Shown: positions 18,342-27,439, counted from the stretch's first letter. The stretch: 64,000 nucleotides of DNA from Bradyrhizobium sp. WD16 (GCF_024181725.1 NZ_CP028908.1:372001-436000), one strand, 5' to 3'. A program made the numbers and translations. The notes: generated by a model from the letters alone, not told the origin.

Positions 18342-19751
18342 TCACGGAATCTCGTAGACCAGCGCCTCGTCGGCGATGCCGCGCAGCGCGGCGCGCTGGG
18401 CGGTGGGCGTCAGGCCTGACCGGCGCAGGATCTCGCCGACATGATCGTCCGCGACGATCGCGTCTGTCGCGAAGATCGAGCGCGACTTCGCCAGCCCCTG
18501 GACCCGCGCCGCCATGTTGACGGTCTGGCCGAAATAATCCTGCCGGTCGTTGAGATTGACCGCGAGGCAGGGACCTTCATGGATGCCGATCTTCAACATG
18601 AGATCGTCGTTGCCGCGCTCGCGATTGATCGCCTGCATGGCATCGCGCATGCGCAGCGCCGCCGCCATCGCTCCCGCGGGCGTCGGGAAGGTCGCCATCA
18701 CCGCGTCGCCGATGGTCTTCACCACCGCGCCGGCCTCCGATGCGACGATCTCGTAGAGCACACTGAAGTGCTGGCGGACGAGGTCATAGGCGACGAGATC
18801 GCCGACGCGCTCGTAGAGTTCGGTCGAGCCCTTGAGATCGGTGAACAGGAAGGTGAGGCTGGTGATCTTGAGCCGCTGATCGACGTCGAGCGTGTCGGTG
18901 CGGTAGACGTCCCGGAAGGTCTGGTTGGTGAGGAGGCGCTTGGCGGTGAGAAACGGCTTGCGGCGCCCCAGCATGTCGTGAAGCACGTTGTTGGCGATCC
19001 AGACTCCGGGCAGGACGCGGCGAGGGGTGCGGTTCTCCAGGCTGAGGCGCAGCGGCCCTGGCTGCAGGGTCAGCGTCCCGGTCTGTGGCGGCCCGGCGGT
19101 GCTGAAGACCACCGACAGCGCCCGGCGCTCCCGCGTCGGCCCGCCCTTGACGTCGATGAATTGCGTCGTATGCGTCACCGGGTCGAAGACGATGATGAAT
19201 TCGGGCGGCAGCTGCAACGACACCAGCGCCTTTTCGCCCGGCGGCAGTTCGAGCGCCTCCAGCGCGAATTGGTCGAACTGCTCTTCGAGACTGTCGGGCA
19301 GATCGACGCCCGAACTCCAGAAGATCTGCCGGTAATATTCCAGGAACGGCAGCGTGTCGGGGGCATGGGCCGCGATCTGGCGCGTCCGCGGATTGACCGT
19401 GAAGGTGACCTCGACCATTTCATCGAGCGTCGGCTCGTAGGCGGCCGAGCACAGCGCGCAATCATACTGGTCGTGATCGAAGCTCTTGAGCGTCGCGCCG
19501 GCCTCCAGCACTCCGCCGCAGCCGGGACACAACATGTTCCACGACAGATCGAACAGGCCGAGGCGGGCGGCGTGCAGGAAGGCGGCGATGGTCTTTTCGA
19601 CATCGAGCCCATGCGTGGCGGCGAAATCCAGCACGTTGATCCGGCACAGCGCACGATCGGTGCTGTCGCGCACCAGCCGCTCCATCGCCTCGACGGTCGG
19701 CCCGTCGGCGAGCTTGCGAACCATGTCGAACAGCGCCCTGGTCTCGCCCAT
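18342..19751 (-). CDS. Class III adenylate/guanylate cyclase with N-terminal zinc ribbon
   Basis: A 469-residue soluble signalling protein. Residues about 305-440 form a class III nucleotide cyclase domain: TFLFTDLKGST and IGDAVMATF carry the two metal-binding aspartates, and QTVNMAARVQ holds the conserved Asn/Arg. The N-terminal part resembles the DUF5939 region found with such cyclases. It includes a zinc ribbon CPGCG ... CALC (Cys75, 78, 98, 101), and residues 200-290 look beta-rich. There is no membrane segment. The ribbon suggests metal or redox sensing, which is inference. Convergent with the Rsm22 gene, 16 bases between stops. Confidence 0.85.
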   Translation of the reverse strand: MGETRALFDMVRKLADGPTVEAMERLVRDSTDRALCRINVLDFAATHGLDVEKTIAAFLHAARLGLFDLSWNMLCPGCGGVLEAGATLKSFDHDQYDCALCSAAYEPTLDEMVEVTFTVNPRTRQIAAHAPDTLPFLEYYRQIFWSSGVDLPDSLEEQFDQFALEALELPPGEKALVSLQLPPEFIIVFDPVTHTTQFIDVKGGPTRERRALSVVFSTAGPPQTGTLTLQPGPLRLSLENRTPRRVLPGVWIANNVLHDMLGRRKPFLTAKRLLTNQTFRDVYRTDTLDVDQRLKITSLTFLFTDLKGSTELYERVGDLVAYDLVRQHFSVLYEIVASEAGAVVKTIGDAVMATFPTPAGAMAAALRMRDAMQAINRERGNDDLMLKIGIHEGPCLAVNLNDRQDYFGQTVNMAARVQGLAKSRSIFATDAIVADDHVGEILRRSGLTPTAQRAALRGIADEALVYEIP

Positions 19752-19870
19752 CTCCCAGCTTCGCGCAAAATAAGTCCGGAGGAAAGGTTCCCGATGGAAT
19801 AATCGCCTCCCCGGCGGCGTTGGTTCGGGCAGGCGCCGGGTGCGCCGCTCAGGTCAACCAGGAGGACCCC

Positions 19871-20251
19871 ATGTTCAGGACAACGCTTGCGATGATGGCC
19901 TTGATGGCTTCGGTCGGTGCTGCGCTGGCGCAGACCGCGCCGGCCAGGACCGCCGATACCGCCAAGGGCAAGGCGCTGGTCGATGGCAAGGGCATGACGC
20001 TCTACGTCTTCGACAAGGATGCCGGCGGCAAATCCGCCTGCAACGGCCCCTGCGCGCAGAACTGGCCACCCCTCGCCGCCGCGGCCGATGCCAAGCCGGC
20101 CGGCGACTGGACCATCGTCGCCCGCGACGACGGCAGCAAGATGTGGGCCTACAAAGGCAAGCCGCTCTACACCTGGAAGAACGACAAGGCGCCCGGTGAC
20201 ACCACCGGCGACGGCTTCGCCAACGGCGTGTGGCACGTCGCCAAGCCGTGA
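19871..20251 (+). CDS. Secreted repeat protein (COG4315, Lipoprotein_15 type)
   Basis: A 126-residue exported protein with signal peptide (residues 1-21, ending ASVGAALAQ). The mature part has two copies of the family motif: a GMTLYVFDKD-x-CNGPC-x-WPPL unit and a KPLYTWKNDKAPGDTTGDG unit. The function of this widespread family is unknown. GGAGG stands at good spacing before ATG 19871. The mature protein keeps two cysteines (in ACNGPC), likely a disulphide. Confidence 0.88.
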   Translation: MFRTTLAMMALMASVGAALAQTAPARTADTAKGKALVDGKGMTLYVFDKDAGGKSACNGPCAQNWPPLAAAADAKPAGDWTIVARDDGSKMWAYKGKPLYTWKNDKAPGDTTGDGFANGVWHVAKP

Positions 20252-20306
20252 AGCACGTCGGACCCGAGCCGGGCAAACCCGACCAAGAGATGTCTTCGGC
20301 AGGGGC

Positions 20307-20504
20307 CACGTCGTCCTTCGAGGGGCGGCGCTTCGCGCCGCCCGCCTCAGGATGACGTGGGTGGAATACCGAGTTCTTCGCAGCCCCTGTCATGCTTCAG
20401 AATGATCGAACGAACGACCCCGCGACAATCGTTGATTCATGGCTCGTCTCTCCCCACGTCACCCTGAGGTGCGCGGCATAGCCGCGCCTCGAAGGGCGAC
20501 GTGG
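20307..20504. repeat. Two REP palindromes in the gap before lemA
   Basis: Two related imperfect palindromes in opposite orientation: 20307-20360 (GTCCTTCGAGG ... CCTCAGGATGAC) and 20455-20504 (GTCACCCTGAGGTGCGCGG ... CCTCGAAGGGCGAC). They are the REP type common in Bradyrhizobium-group genomes. Each is followed within about 40 bases by a related direct repeat (GCTTCAGAA ... CGAACGAACGAC, near 20395 and 20532). The rest of the 480 bp gap holds nothing I recognise. Confidence 0.85.
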
Positions 20505-20731
20505 CCCACTTAATCAGGCGCTCGACGGCGTGCTGTGCTTCAGAACCGCCGAACGAACGACGCTACGTCAACCGGTGACCTGCCGTCCCCTTGAACGTCT
20601 GACGCCCTTCGCGCATTGAACGTCCACCTCGCCTCGGGCGACGAACATGAATGCGCCGCTGCGGGGCCCTCCCCCGTGGCGGCAAAAGCGTCTAACCTGC
20701 CCGCCTTCTCGTCCCCTCGGAGCCTCTCATC

Positions 20732-21292
20732 ATGTCCACCGGCTGGATCGTCCTCGGCGTTATCGTGCTGCTCGCCCTGTTCGTCATGGGCGCCTACAAC
20801 CGCCTCGTCACCTTGAGCCAGCGGGTCAGCCAGGCCTTCGCCGACATCGACGTGCAGCTCAAGCAGCGCCACGATCTGATCCCGAACCTCGTGGAAACGG
20901 TGAAGGGCTATGCCAGCCACGAACGCGGCACCCTCGACGACGTGGTCAAGGCGCGCAACGCCGCCATGGCCGCCCAGGGGCCGGCCCAGGTCTCCGCCGC
21001 CGAGGCCCAGCTGTCCGGCGCGCTGGGCCGCCTGATCGCGCTGTCCGAGGCCTATCCGGACCTCAAGGCCAACACCAATTTCCAGCAGTTGCAGAGCGAA
21101 CTGTCGGACATCGAGAACAAGCTCGCCGCCAGCCGCCGCTTCTTCAATAACGCGGTCCAGGAGTACAACACCGGCATCCAGCAGATGCCCGCGGCGCTGT
21201 TCGCCGGCATGCTCGGCTTCACCCACAAGGACTTCTTCGACCTCGGCGACAGCCGCGCGCAGCTCGACCAGGCGCCGAGCGTGAAGTTCTGA
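20732..21292 (+). CDS. lemA: LemA family membrane protein
   Basis: A 186-residue LemA protein: one N-terminal membrane helix (residues 4-22), then the characteristic helical domain with AYNRLVTLSQRV and DVQLKQRHDLIPNLV. LemA proteins are outward-facing helical proteins of unclear function, often encoded with M48 peptidases or TPM-domain proteins. Here the M48 peptidase gene begins 55 bases downstream, the classic pairing. Confidence 0.93.
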   Translation: MSTGWIVLGVIVLLALFVMGAYNRLVTLSQRVSQAFADIDVQLKQRHDLIPNLVETVKGYASHERGTLDDVVKARNAAMAAQGPAQVSAAEAQLSGALGRLIALSEAYPDLKANTNFQQLQSELSDIENKLAASRRFFNNAVQEYNTGIQQMPAALFAGMLGFTHKDFFDLGDSRAQLDQAPSVKF

Positions 21293-21347
21293 GCCCGCCG
21301 CGCCGGCTGCCGCAACCGCTTTCGACCGTCCCGACGAGGCGCAGCCC

Positions 21348-22550
21348 ATGGCCGCCTATGGTCTCTACACCCACATCGCATCGAACAAATTCCGTTCGAT
21401 GCTGCTGCTCGCCGGTCTGTTCCTGCTGATCTACGTGATGGTGTTTGCCGGCGCGCTGATCGCCGAGGCCATCGGCGACAGCTATCGGCCCGCCGATGAC
21501 TACCTGCGCGCCGCCGCCTCCGACCTGATCCGGGCGTTTCCCGTCGCCACGCTCGCCGCCGCGGCCTGGATCGTGATCGCCTATTTCTTTCACCAGTCGA
21601 TCATCGACGCGGTCACCGGCGGGCGTGACGTCACCCGCAAGGAACAACCGCGGCTCTACAACCTGCTCGAAAATCTGTGCATCTCGCGCGGCATCCCGAT
21701 GCCCAAGCTCAAGATCATGGAGAGCGATGCACTCAACGCCTTCGCCACCGGACTCAACCGCCGGCAATATGCCGTCACCGTCACCACCGGCCTGCTCGGG
21801 AACCTCGACGATGCCGAGACCGAGGCGGTGCTCGGCCACGAACTGACCCATATCCGCAATGGCGACGTCCAGCTCATGGTGATCGCCATGATCATCGCCG
21901 GCGTGGTCGGGTTCTTCGCCGAACTGTTCTTCCGCCTGTTCTTCAATTCCGGCATCCGCATCGGCGGCGGGTCGTCGTCCTCGTCGGACAACAACCGTCG
22001 CAGTTCCGGCGGCGGCGCCGTCATTGCCGTCGTCATCGCCGTCGCGCTGATCGCGGTGGCCTGGCTGCTGTCGCTGGTGGTGCGCCTCGCCCTGTCGCGC
22101 TCGCGCGAATTTCTTGCCGATGCCGGTTCGGTCGAACTGACCAAGAATCCCGACGCCATGATCTCGGCGCTGCGCAAGATCGAGAACCGCGGCGAATTGC
22201 CCGGCGCCACCTCGGCGGTGATGGAGATGTGCGTCGACAATCCACGCGAAGGCTTTGCCGACCTGTTCGCCACCCACCCCTCCGTCGAGGCCCGGGTCAA
22301 GGCGCTGGTGCAATATGCCGGCGGCCACGACCCGGGTCCGCTCGCCCTGCCGGCGCCCGGCGAGACGGAGGCCGACGGCGCTACGGCGCCGGAGGCCCGG
22401 CCGCCCGGTCCATGGAGCGGGGACGGGAGCAGGCCGCCGGCTGGCCCCTGGGACGGCAAGCCGCCCGGCGGCACCGGGCAGTCGGCCAATGGCCGAGCGG
22501 ACGGGCCGTCCGATGCCGCGCCGGGGCCCTGGGGGCCGCACGGGCGGTAA
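21348..22550 (+). CDS. M48 family zinc metallopeptidase (HtpX-like)
   Basis: A 400-residue integral membrane zinc peptidase. The catalytic HELTH is at 164-168 with downstream helices and SREFLADAGSVEL, which holds the third zinc ligand region. Four hydrophobic segments (about 18-40, 65-85, 180-200, 220-245) flank the catalytic domain. Residues 325-400 form a Pro/Gly-rich tail not typical of E. coli HtpX. Such peptidases remove misfolded membrane proteins. Likely cotranscribed with lemA. Confidence 0.92.
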   Translation: MAAYGLYTHIASNKFRSMLLLAGLFLLIYVMVFAGALIAEAIGDSYRPADDYLRAAASDLIRAFPVATLAAAAWIVIAYFFHQSIIDAVTGGRDVTRKEQPRLYNLLENLCISRGIPMPKLKIMESDALNAFATGLNRRQYAVTVTTGLLGNLDDAETEAVLGHELTHIRNGDVQLMVIAMIIAGVVGFFAELFFRLFFNSGIRIGGGSSSSSDNNRRSSGGGAVIAVVIAVALIAVAWLLSLVVRLALSRSREFLADAGSVELTKNPDAMISALRKIENRGELPGATSAVMEMCVDNPREGFADLFATHPSVEARVKALVQYAGGHDPGPLALPAPGETEADGATAPEARPPGPWSGDGSRPPAGPWDGKPPGGTGQSANGRADGPSDAAPGPWGPHGR

Positions 22551-22739
22551 AGACATACGAACATTGGAGCCGGGACGCTGGTGTCCAGGCTCGATTTCGC
22601 GCTATGTAGCCGCCGCGCCAAGGAAACTGCGCGCGTCCCTTGTTTCTGCCATCTTCGGCCTCAATGCAGACAGGGACAAATTTCTTGCCCGCCGGGGGGA
22701 CGACCGTCAGGCGCGGCAGATCAGGGGCAAGGGGATCTC

Positions 22740-23498
22740 ATGGCAACCAAGCCGGCAGTGATCGTGGTGGGCGCGGACAAGGGTGGCGTCGGCAAGACGA
22801 CAGTCTCTCGCACCGTGCTGGACTATTTCGCCGCCAACAACGTGCCGACCAGGGCGTTCGATACCGAGGCCCCGCGCGGCACCCTCAAGCGCTTCCATCC
22901 GGACATTACCGAGATCGTCGACATGACGTCGACGGCGGACCAGATGAAGATCTTCGATACGCTGAATTCCGCCAGCTCGTCGGTGACCGTGATCGACGTC
23001 CGCGCCGGCCTGCTGTCCCCGGCGCTCGCCTCGCTGCGCGACATCGGCTTCCTCGATGCCGCCAAGAGCGGCCAGATCACCTTCGCCGTGTTCCACATCC
23101 TCGGCCCGTCGATCGCCTCGCTGGACGAGATCGCCGAGACCGCCGGCTTCATGGACGGCGCGAAATACTTCCTGGTGAAGAACTTCATCAACAACACCAG
23201 CTTCTTCGAATGGGACCAGGCGACCTACAATTCCTATTTCCACCGCATCAAGGACGCCACCGAGCTGACCATCCCCAAGCTCAACGAGATGGCCTATGAG
23301 CAGGTCGAGGTCGCCTCGGTGCCCTTCCTGAAATTCGTCGCCAACAAGGGCCATCGCGACGAGACCGCCAACTATTCCTTCGTGCTGCGCGGCTATGTCC
23401 GTCACTGGCTGAGCAATGTCTGGGGCGAGTTCGACCGGATCAAGCTCACCGACATCGTCGGCTCGACCGAGAAGGCGTCGCGCAAGGCTGCGGAATAG
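22740..23498 (+). CDS. ParA/MinD-type P-loop ATPase of unknown role
   Basis: A 252-residue cytosolic SIMIBI-class ATPase. The deviant Walker A is KGGVGKTT (about residues 14-21), followed by AFDTEAP and a Walker B-like VTVIDVRAG. The N-terminus matches ParA/MinD/Mrp proteins, but the rest does not match a named subfamily I can place: there is no partner ParB or MinE gene nearby. It shares a block with the next gene: FD-x7-L-x2-F-x-PD-[IV]-TE followed by a D-rich turn. ATG 22740 chosen; upstream sequence in the same frame is low quality. No membrane segments. Confidence 0.75.
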   Translation: MATKPAVIVVGADKGGVGKTTVSRTVLDYFAANNVPTRAFDTEAPRGTLKRFHPDITEIVDMTSTADQMKIFDTLNSASSSVTVIDVRAGLLSPALASLRDIGFLDAAKSGQITFAVFHILGPSIASLDEIAETAGFMDGAKYFLVKNFINNTSFFEWDQATYNSYFHRIKDATELTIPKLNEMAYEQVEVASVPFLKFVANKGHRDETANYSFVLRGYVRHWLSNVWGEFDRIKLTDIVGSTEKASRKAAE

Positions 23499-23708
23499 AC
23501 CGCGGCCGCCCGGTCACTTGTGCCGGGCTCTTGCCGCCGGCCCAGCAGCGCGCGACCTCCTCGGGGTGACGTGGAGATCGACCGCGGCGGTTTGCCGGCG
23601 CATTCGTCGCGTTCACCATGGCGGATCAGCATTTTTTCTGGCCGCCCGGCCGAATTTCGGCCATAGAGCGCTCCCGACCCGACCGTCGCGCCTGCCCCGT
23701 CCGGACCG

Positions 23709-24377
23709 ATGAGCCGAACGCCCGTTTACATTGTCGCCTCCCCCCGCCCCTTCGTCGGCAAGACGCTGCTGGCGCGGCTGCTCACCGAATTCCTGCTGCT
23801 GGAACGCGGCGAGGTCATCGGCTTCGACGTCAATCTCAAGGAGCCGTCCTTGATCGATTTCCTGCCCGACGTCACCGAGACCGCCGACATCATGGACACC
23901 TTCGGCAAGATGCGGCTGATGGACCGCCTGATCGTCAACGACAATGTCGGCAAGGTCGTCGACCTCGGCTTCCACGCCTTCGACGAATTCTTCAGGATGG
24001 TCGAGGAGATCGGCTTCATGAAGGAGGCCGAGCGCCGCGGCATCGATCCGGTGGTGTTCTACATCGCCGATTCCGACCGGGCGTCCGGCGCGACCTTCGC
24101 CCGGCTGCGGCGCACCTTCGTCAACCACGCCATCATCCCGGTGGACAACGAGCATGTGCTGCACGGCGAGCCGCCGGCGTCCTATCACGGGCTGCGCCCG
24201 CTACGCCTGAAGGTACTGCCGGCCTTCCTCAAGACCTATATCGACCGCCGCACCTTCTCCTTCACCCGCTTCCTGCGCCAGGACAACGACCCTTCGTCCG
24301 AACTCAATCAATGGATCCGCGGCAACTATCTCGCATTCCGCGATATCGAACTGAACCTGATCCTGCACCGGCCGTGA
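23709..24377 (+). CDS. Divergent P-loop ATPase paralogous to the preceding gene
   Basis: A 222-residue protein whose start, YIVASPRPFVGKTLLARLL, keeps the GKT of a P-loop but has lost the KGG signature lysine of ParA/MinD proteins. The segment GFDVNLKEPSLIDFLPDVTE lines up with AFDTEAPRGTLKRFHPDITE of the neighbour, so I take the pair as ancient duplicates. Lacking the signature lysine it may bind nucleotide without normal dimer-dependent hydrolysis, or serve as a partner subunit. Function unknown. The gap of 210 bases contains a likely separate promoter. Confidence 0.65.
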   Translation: MSRTPVYIVASPRPFVGKTLLARLLTEFLLLERGEVIGFDVNLKEPSLIDFLPDVTETADIMDTFGKMRLMDRLIVNDNVGKVVDLGFHAFDEFFRMVEEIGFMKEAERRGIDPVVFYIADSDRASGATFARLRRTFVNHAIIPVDNEHVLHGEPPASYHGLRPLRLKVLPAFLKTYIDRRTFSFTRFLRQDNDPSSELNQWIRGNYLAFRDIELNLILHRP

Positions 24378-24402
24378 CGGCGGAGGTCGCGCGGCCGGCC
24401 CG

Positions 24403-25089
24403 TCATCCCGCACCGATCGGCTTGTTCGCCTCGCCGTGCGCCCGCACCCCGTAGTTGGCGAAACTCTGCGCAGCTTCGGCGATCTCGGCATCGCTCAGGA
24501 TGTGCGGCGTGCCGATGGCGAGCGACAAGTAATACTGCCGGGCGAGGGTCTCGAGCTCGACGGCGAGCCACATCGCATGATCGAGGTCGCCGCCGGCGGC
24601 GATCATGCCATGGTTGGCGAGCAGGCAGCCGTTGCGCCCGTCAAGGGCGGCGAGCGCCAGATCGGACAATTCCCTGGTCCCGAAACGCGCATAGCCGGCG
24701 CAGCGGATCTCAGGGCCGCCGAAAGCCGCGATCATGTAGTGGACCGCCGGAATCGGCTTGCGGGCGATCGCCAGCACGGTCGCGTAGGTCGAATGGGTAT
24801 GGACGATGCCGCCGACGTCGGGCCGCGAGCGCATGATGTCGAGGTGGAAGCGCCATTCGGTCGAGGGCGGCAGCGGCCCGGTCCAGCTGCCGCCGTCGCC
24901 CGCGATCGGCATCGCCGCGATCATCTCCGGCTCCATCGCATCGTAGGCAACGGCCGACGGCGTGATCAGCATGCGGCCGTCATGACGGACCGAGATGTTG
25001 CCGGCCGTGCCCTGGTTGAGGCCCGATGCGTTCATCCAGCGGCATTGGGCGATGATCGCCTGACGCAGTTCTCGCTCATTGCGCGGCAT
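24403..25089 (-). CDS. Class II aldolase/adducin family protein
   Basis: A 228-residue zinc-dependent class II aldolase (fuculose-phosphate aldolase/RhaD/AraD type). Zinc ligands are seen in VHTHSTYAT (His97, His99) and LANHGMIA (about 160), with GNISVR (30-35) as phosphate-binding loop. It should cleave a sugar phosphate or an analogous hydroxy acid; the substrate cannot be told. ATG at 25089 gives family length. The frame stays open upstream only because a PAS/PAC remnant lies there. Confidence 0.87.
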   Translation of the reverse strand: MPRNERELRQAIIAQCRWMNASGLNQGTAGNISVRHDGRMLITPSAVAYDAMEPEMIAAMPIAGDGGSWTGPLPPSTEWRFHLDIMRSRPDVGGIVHTHSTYATVLAIARKPIPAVHYMIAAFGGPEIRCAGYARFGTRELSDLALAALDGRNGCLLANHGMIAAGGDLDHAMWLAVELETLARQYYLSLAIGTPHILSDAEIAEAAQSFANYGVRAHGEANKPIGAG

Positions 25090-25130
25090 GGCCGCTCCCC
25101 CTGTGTGTCTCCAGCATACGGCCACCGCCT

Positions 25131-25254
25131 CATCCCGCGCCGGTTCGCGGCCTTCTCGCGCTCGACCCCGCTCGGTGACGTCGCGCGCCACCGCCACCGA
25201 GCCGCGCACGGCACCGGAGCGGTCGTCGACGACAAGGGCGAAGGTCATCTCGAC
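25131..25254 (-). pseudogene. PAC-domain remnant of a sensory protein
   Basis: Minus-strand text FALVVDDRSGAVRGSVAVA followed by RDVTER is the standard end of a PAS/PAC sensory domain. An in-frame TAA lies just before it, and the similarity ends after RDVTER unless the frame shifts (the other frame gives VEREKAANRR). No kinase or cyclase domain follows. It is a leftover of a larger signalling gene. Confidence 0.55.
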
Positions 25255-25295
25255 TTAGAGCCTCCCCCGATTGTGCCCGCGCGTGTCTGCTGGCG

Positions 25296-25307
25296 CTAGT
25301 GTGGCGT
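25296..25307. repeat. Lone end of a CTAG-type repeat
   Basis: CTAGTGTGGCGT is identical to the left end of A1 but no stem or right arm follows. It may be a chance match or a deletion remnant. Confidence 0.4.
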
Positions 25308-25471
25308 CGCCGGCGCCCCGCCGCAATGGACGGGCGCGACAACAGGCCCGAAAACGGGCTCACGCGGAACCTTGCGGCGCCTCGTCCAAATCTGTTGACC
25401 CAAATCCGTCATTGTTCGACAGTTCCGCTGCTTTCCTGGGTGCTGATGAACTTCAAGTTCGGTCTCGCGTC

Positions 25472-27439
25472 GTGGAATGTAGCGCAACGCCATCCTGGCG
25501 CTATCTGGCAGCGTGGTACGCCGTGTCCGGCGGCCTGCTATTGCTGCTGCCGGCCTGGAAGTTCGGGTTTGCGGTGTGGCTGTTGCCTCGGCCCCAGTGG
25601 CTTCCCTTTGCCACTCTTGCGACCGCCTTTGTCCTGAGCGCAGCGACCGCCGCGCTGCTGCGGCCCGCGATCCGATCGGTCGGGCTGATCACGCTCTGCA
25701 CCACGGCGATCTTCAGCGCGGCCTTTCTCGGCTTCCTCGTGACCAGGACCGATTATTCGCGCGCCGTCACGCTGACAATATTCCTCGCCGCCGTGATCTT
25801 GATACCGGCGCCCTACGCGCTCGGCGCTTCGCCGTCACGCCGTGCGCTGGCGCTTGGCGTTCTGCTCGCTGCGGCGGCCGCCGGACCCTTCGCCCTCGGC
25901 CTGCTCCACCAGGTCGCCTTGCGCAGCTCGGCCCTGATCAAGACCGAGTACTACAATCTCGATGTCGAGACCTATTCGAGCGTCTTCCCCAAATCGGCGG
26001 TCCATGGCGGCGCGCTGGCGAGGATCGGGGATCGCTATCTGTTCTTGACCGGCGATGGCCATCTCGACGTCTTCGGCTGGAACGAGAGCGGCGATCGTCC
26101 GAAGGCGACGCCCCTGCCCTACCGCGTTCCTGTCAACGGCGAGGCCTTCGCCGCAGCTGCCGGACGCCCCTGGGCGATCCCGCCGGGCGAGGGCCTGCCA
26201 CAGGAAGATACGGCAACGGGCGGACGAGGCGAGATCCTCAATAGCGAATCGTTCCGCGCCTACGGCCTGCTCGTCCAGGAAATCGGAGCCGACGCCCGTA
26301 TCTTCGTCTCGCACGCCTATTGGCACGCCGGCCGCGAATGCTGGGTCGAGCGAGTCTCGATGCTGCAGGCCGAGCGCGCCGCGCTGTTGCGCGGCACGGC
26401 GACCGCCGAATGGAAAACGCTTTACGAGACGGCGCCGTGCCTGCCCGTGCGCGGCGAGAAGCGGCGGCACGGCATTCCGTTCGTCGGCTATTTCGGCGGC
26501 GGCCGCATGGCGCTGCTCGATCCGCAGACCCTGCTCCTGACCGTCGGCGACTTCGGCTTCGACGGACTGGCTTCGGTCGAAGCCCAGCCGCAGGATCCGA
26601 CGACCTCCTACGGCAAGACGATCGCCATCGGCATCGCCGATGGCAGCGCGTCCGTCTTCACCCTCGGTCACAGAAATCCGGAGGGGCTCTTCATCGATCA
26701 ATCCGGCATCATCTGGTCCACCGAGCATGGGCCGCAGGGCGGCGACGAACTCAATCGGCTGGTGCGGGGCGCCAATTACGGCTGGCCCTATGCGACCGAC
26801 GGCACCGATTACGGATCATTCGCATGGCCCCTGAACAAGCCGCAGGACGAGCAGCGCGGATTTCAAGCGCCGGTCTTCGCCTGGGTCCCCTCGATCGGGA
26901 TCTCGAACCTCGTGGCGGTCGAGCACGGGCTGTTTCCACAGTGGCGCGGCGATCTCCTGATCGCCTCGCTACGCGCCCAGACGCTGTTTCGCGCCCGGAT
27001 CCGCAACGGCAACGTCGCATACCTCGAAGCGATCGCGATCGGCAGCCGGATCCGCGACGTCGCCGAGGGCCATGACGGCCGGATTTTGCTCTGGACCGAC
27101 GACGATACGCTGGTGTCGCTGCGGCCCAGGACGGGCTCGAGCGGCGAGGCGCTGTTCGCCGAGAAATGCAGCGGCTGCCACCAGGCGGCCCTGATCAGCG
27201 GCAACCGGATCGGACCTAACCTCGCCGGCGTTGTCGGACGCCGCGTCGCTTCGCTGCGCAGCTATCCGGATTACTCGCCGAGCCTGCGCCAGCTCGGCGG
27301 CACATGGTCGGAAAAGCGCCTGGATGCCTTCCTCAAGGACCCGAACGCCCTGTGTCCTGGAACCAGCATGGAATTCGCCGGCGACGCCAGCGTCGCAGAC
27401 CGCGCCGCGATCATCGGCTATCTGGGAACGCTGCGGTGA
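25472..27439 (+). CDS. Membrane-anchored PQQ-type sugar dehydrogenase fused to cytochrome c
   Basis: About 655 residues in three parts. The N-terminus (to about 160) has four or five hydrophobic helices. A six-bladed propeller follows, of the soluble glucose/sorbosone dehydrogenase type (GHRNPEGLFID, STEHGPQGGDELN and GANYGWPYA are its signature motifs). The C-terminus (from 560) is a class I cytochrome c with heme site CSGCH (566-570) and probable Met ligand in TSMEFAG. This predicts a periplasmic PQQ-dependent dehydrogenase passing electrons through its own heme to the respiratory chain. No ATG fits the first helix; GTG 25472 is my best guess. PQQ biosynthesis genes are not in the window. 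Confidence 0.78.
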   Translation: MECSATPSWRYLAAWYAVSGGLLLLLPAWKFGFAVWLLPRPQWLPFATLATAFVLSAATAALLRPAIRSVGLITLCTTAIFSAAFLGFLVTRTDYSRAVTLTIFLAAVILIPAPYALGASPSRRALALGVLLAAAAAGPFALGLLHQVALRSSALIKTEYYNLDVETYSSVFPKSAVHGGALARIGDRYLFLTGDGHLDVFGWNESGDRPKATPLPYRVPVNGEAFAAAAGRPWAIPPGEGLPQEDTATGGRGEILNSESFRAYGLLVQEIGADARIFVSHAYWHAGRECWVERVSMLQAERAALLRGTATAEWKTLYETAPCLPVRGEKRRHGIPFVGYFGGGRMALLDPQTLLLTVGDFGFDGLASVEAQPQDPTTSYGKTIAIGIADGSASVFTLGHRNPEGLFIDQSGIIWSTEHGPQGGDELNRLVRGANYGWPYATDGTDYGSFAWPLNKPQDEQRGFQAPVFAWVPSIGISNLVAVEHGLFPQWRGDLLIASLRAQTLFRARIRNGNVAYLEAIAIGSRIRDVAEGHDGRILLWTDDDTLVSLRPRTGSSGEALFAEKCSGCHQAALISGNRIGPNLAGVVGRRVASLRSYPDYSPSLRQLGGTWSEKRLDAFLKDPNALCPGTSMEFAGDASVADRAAIIGYLGTLR

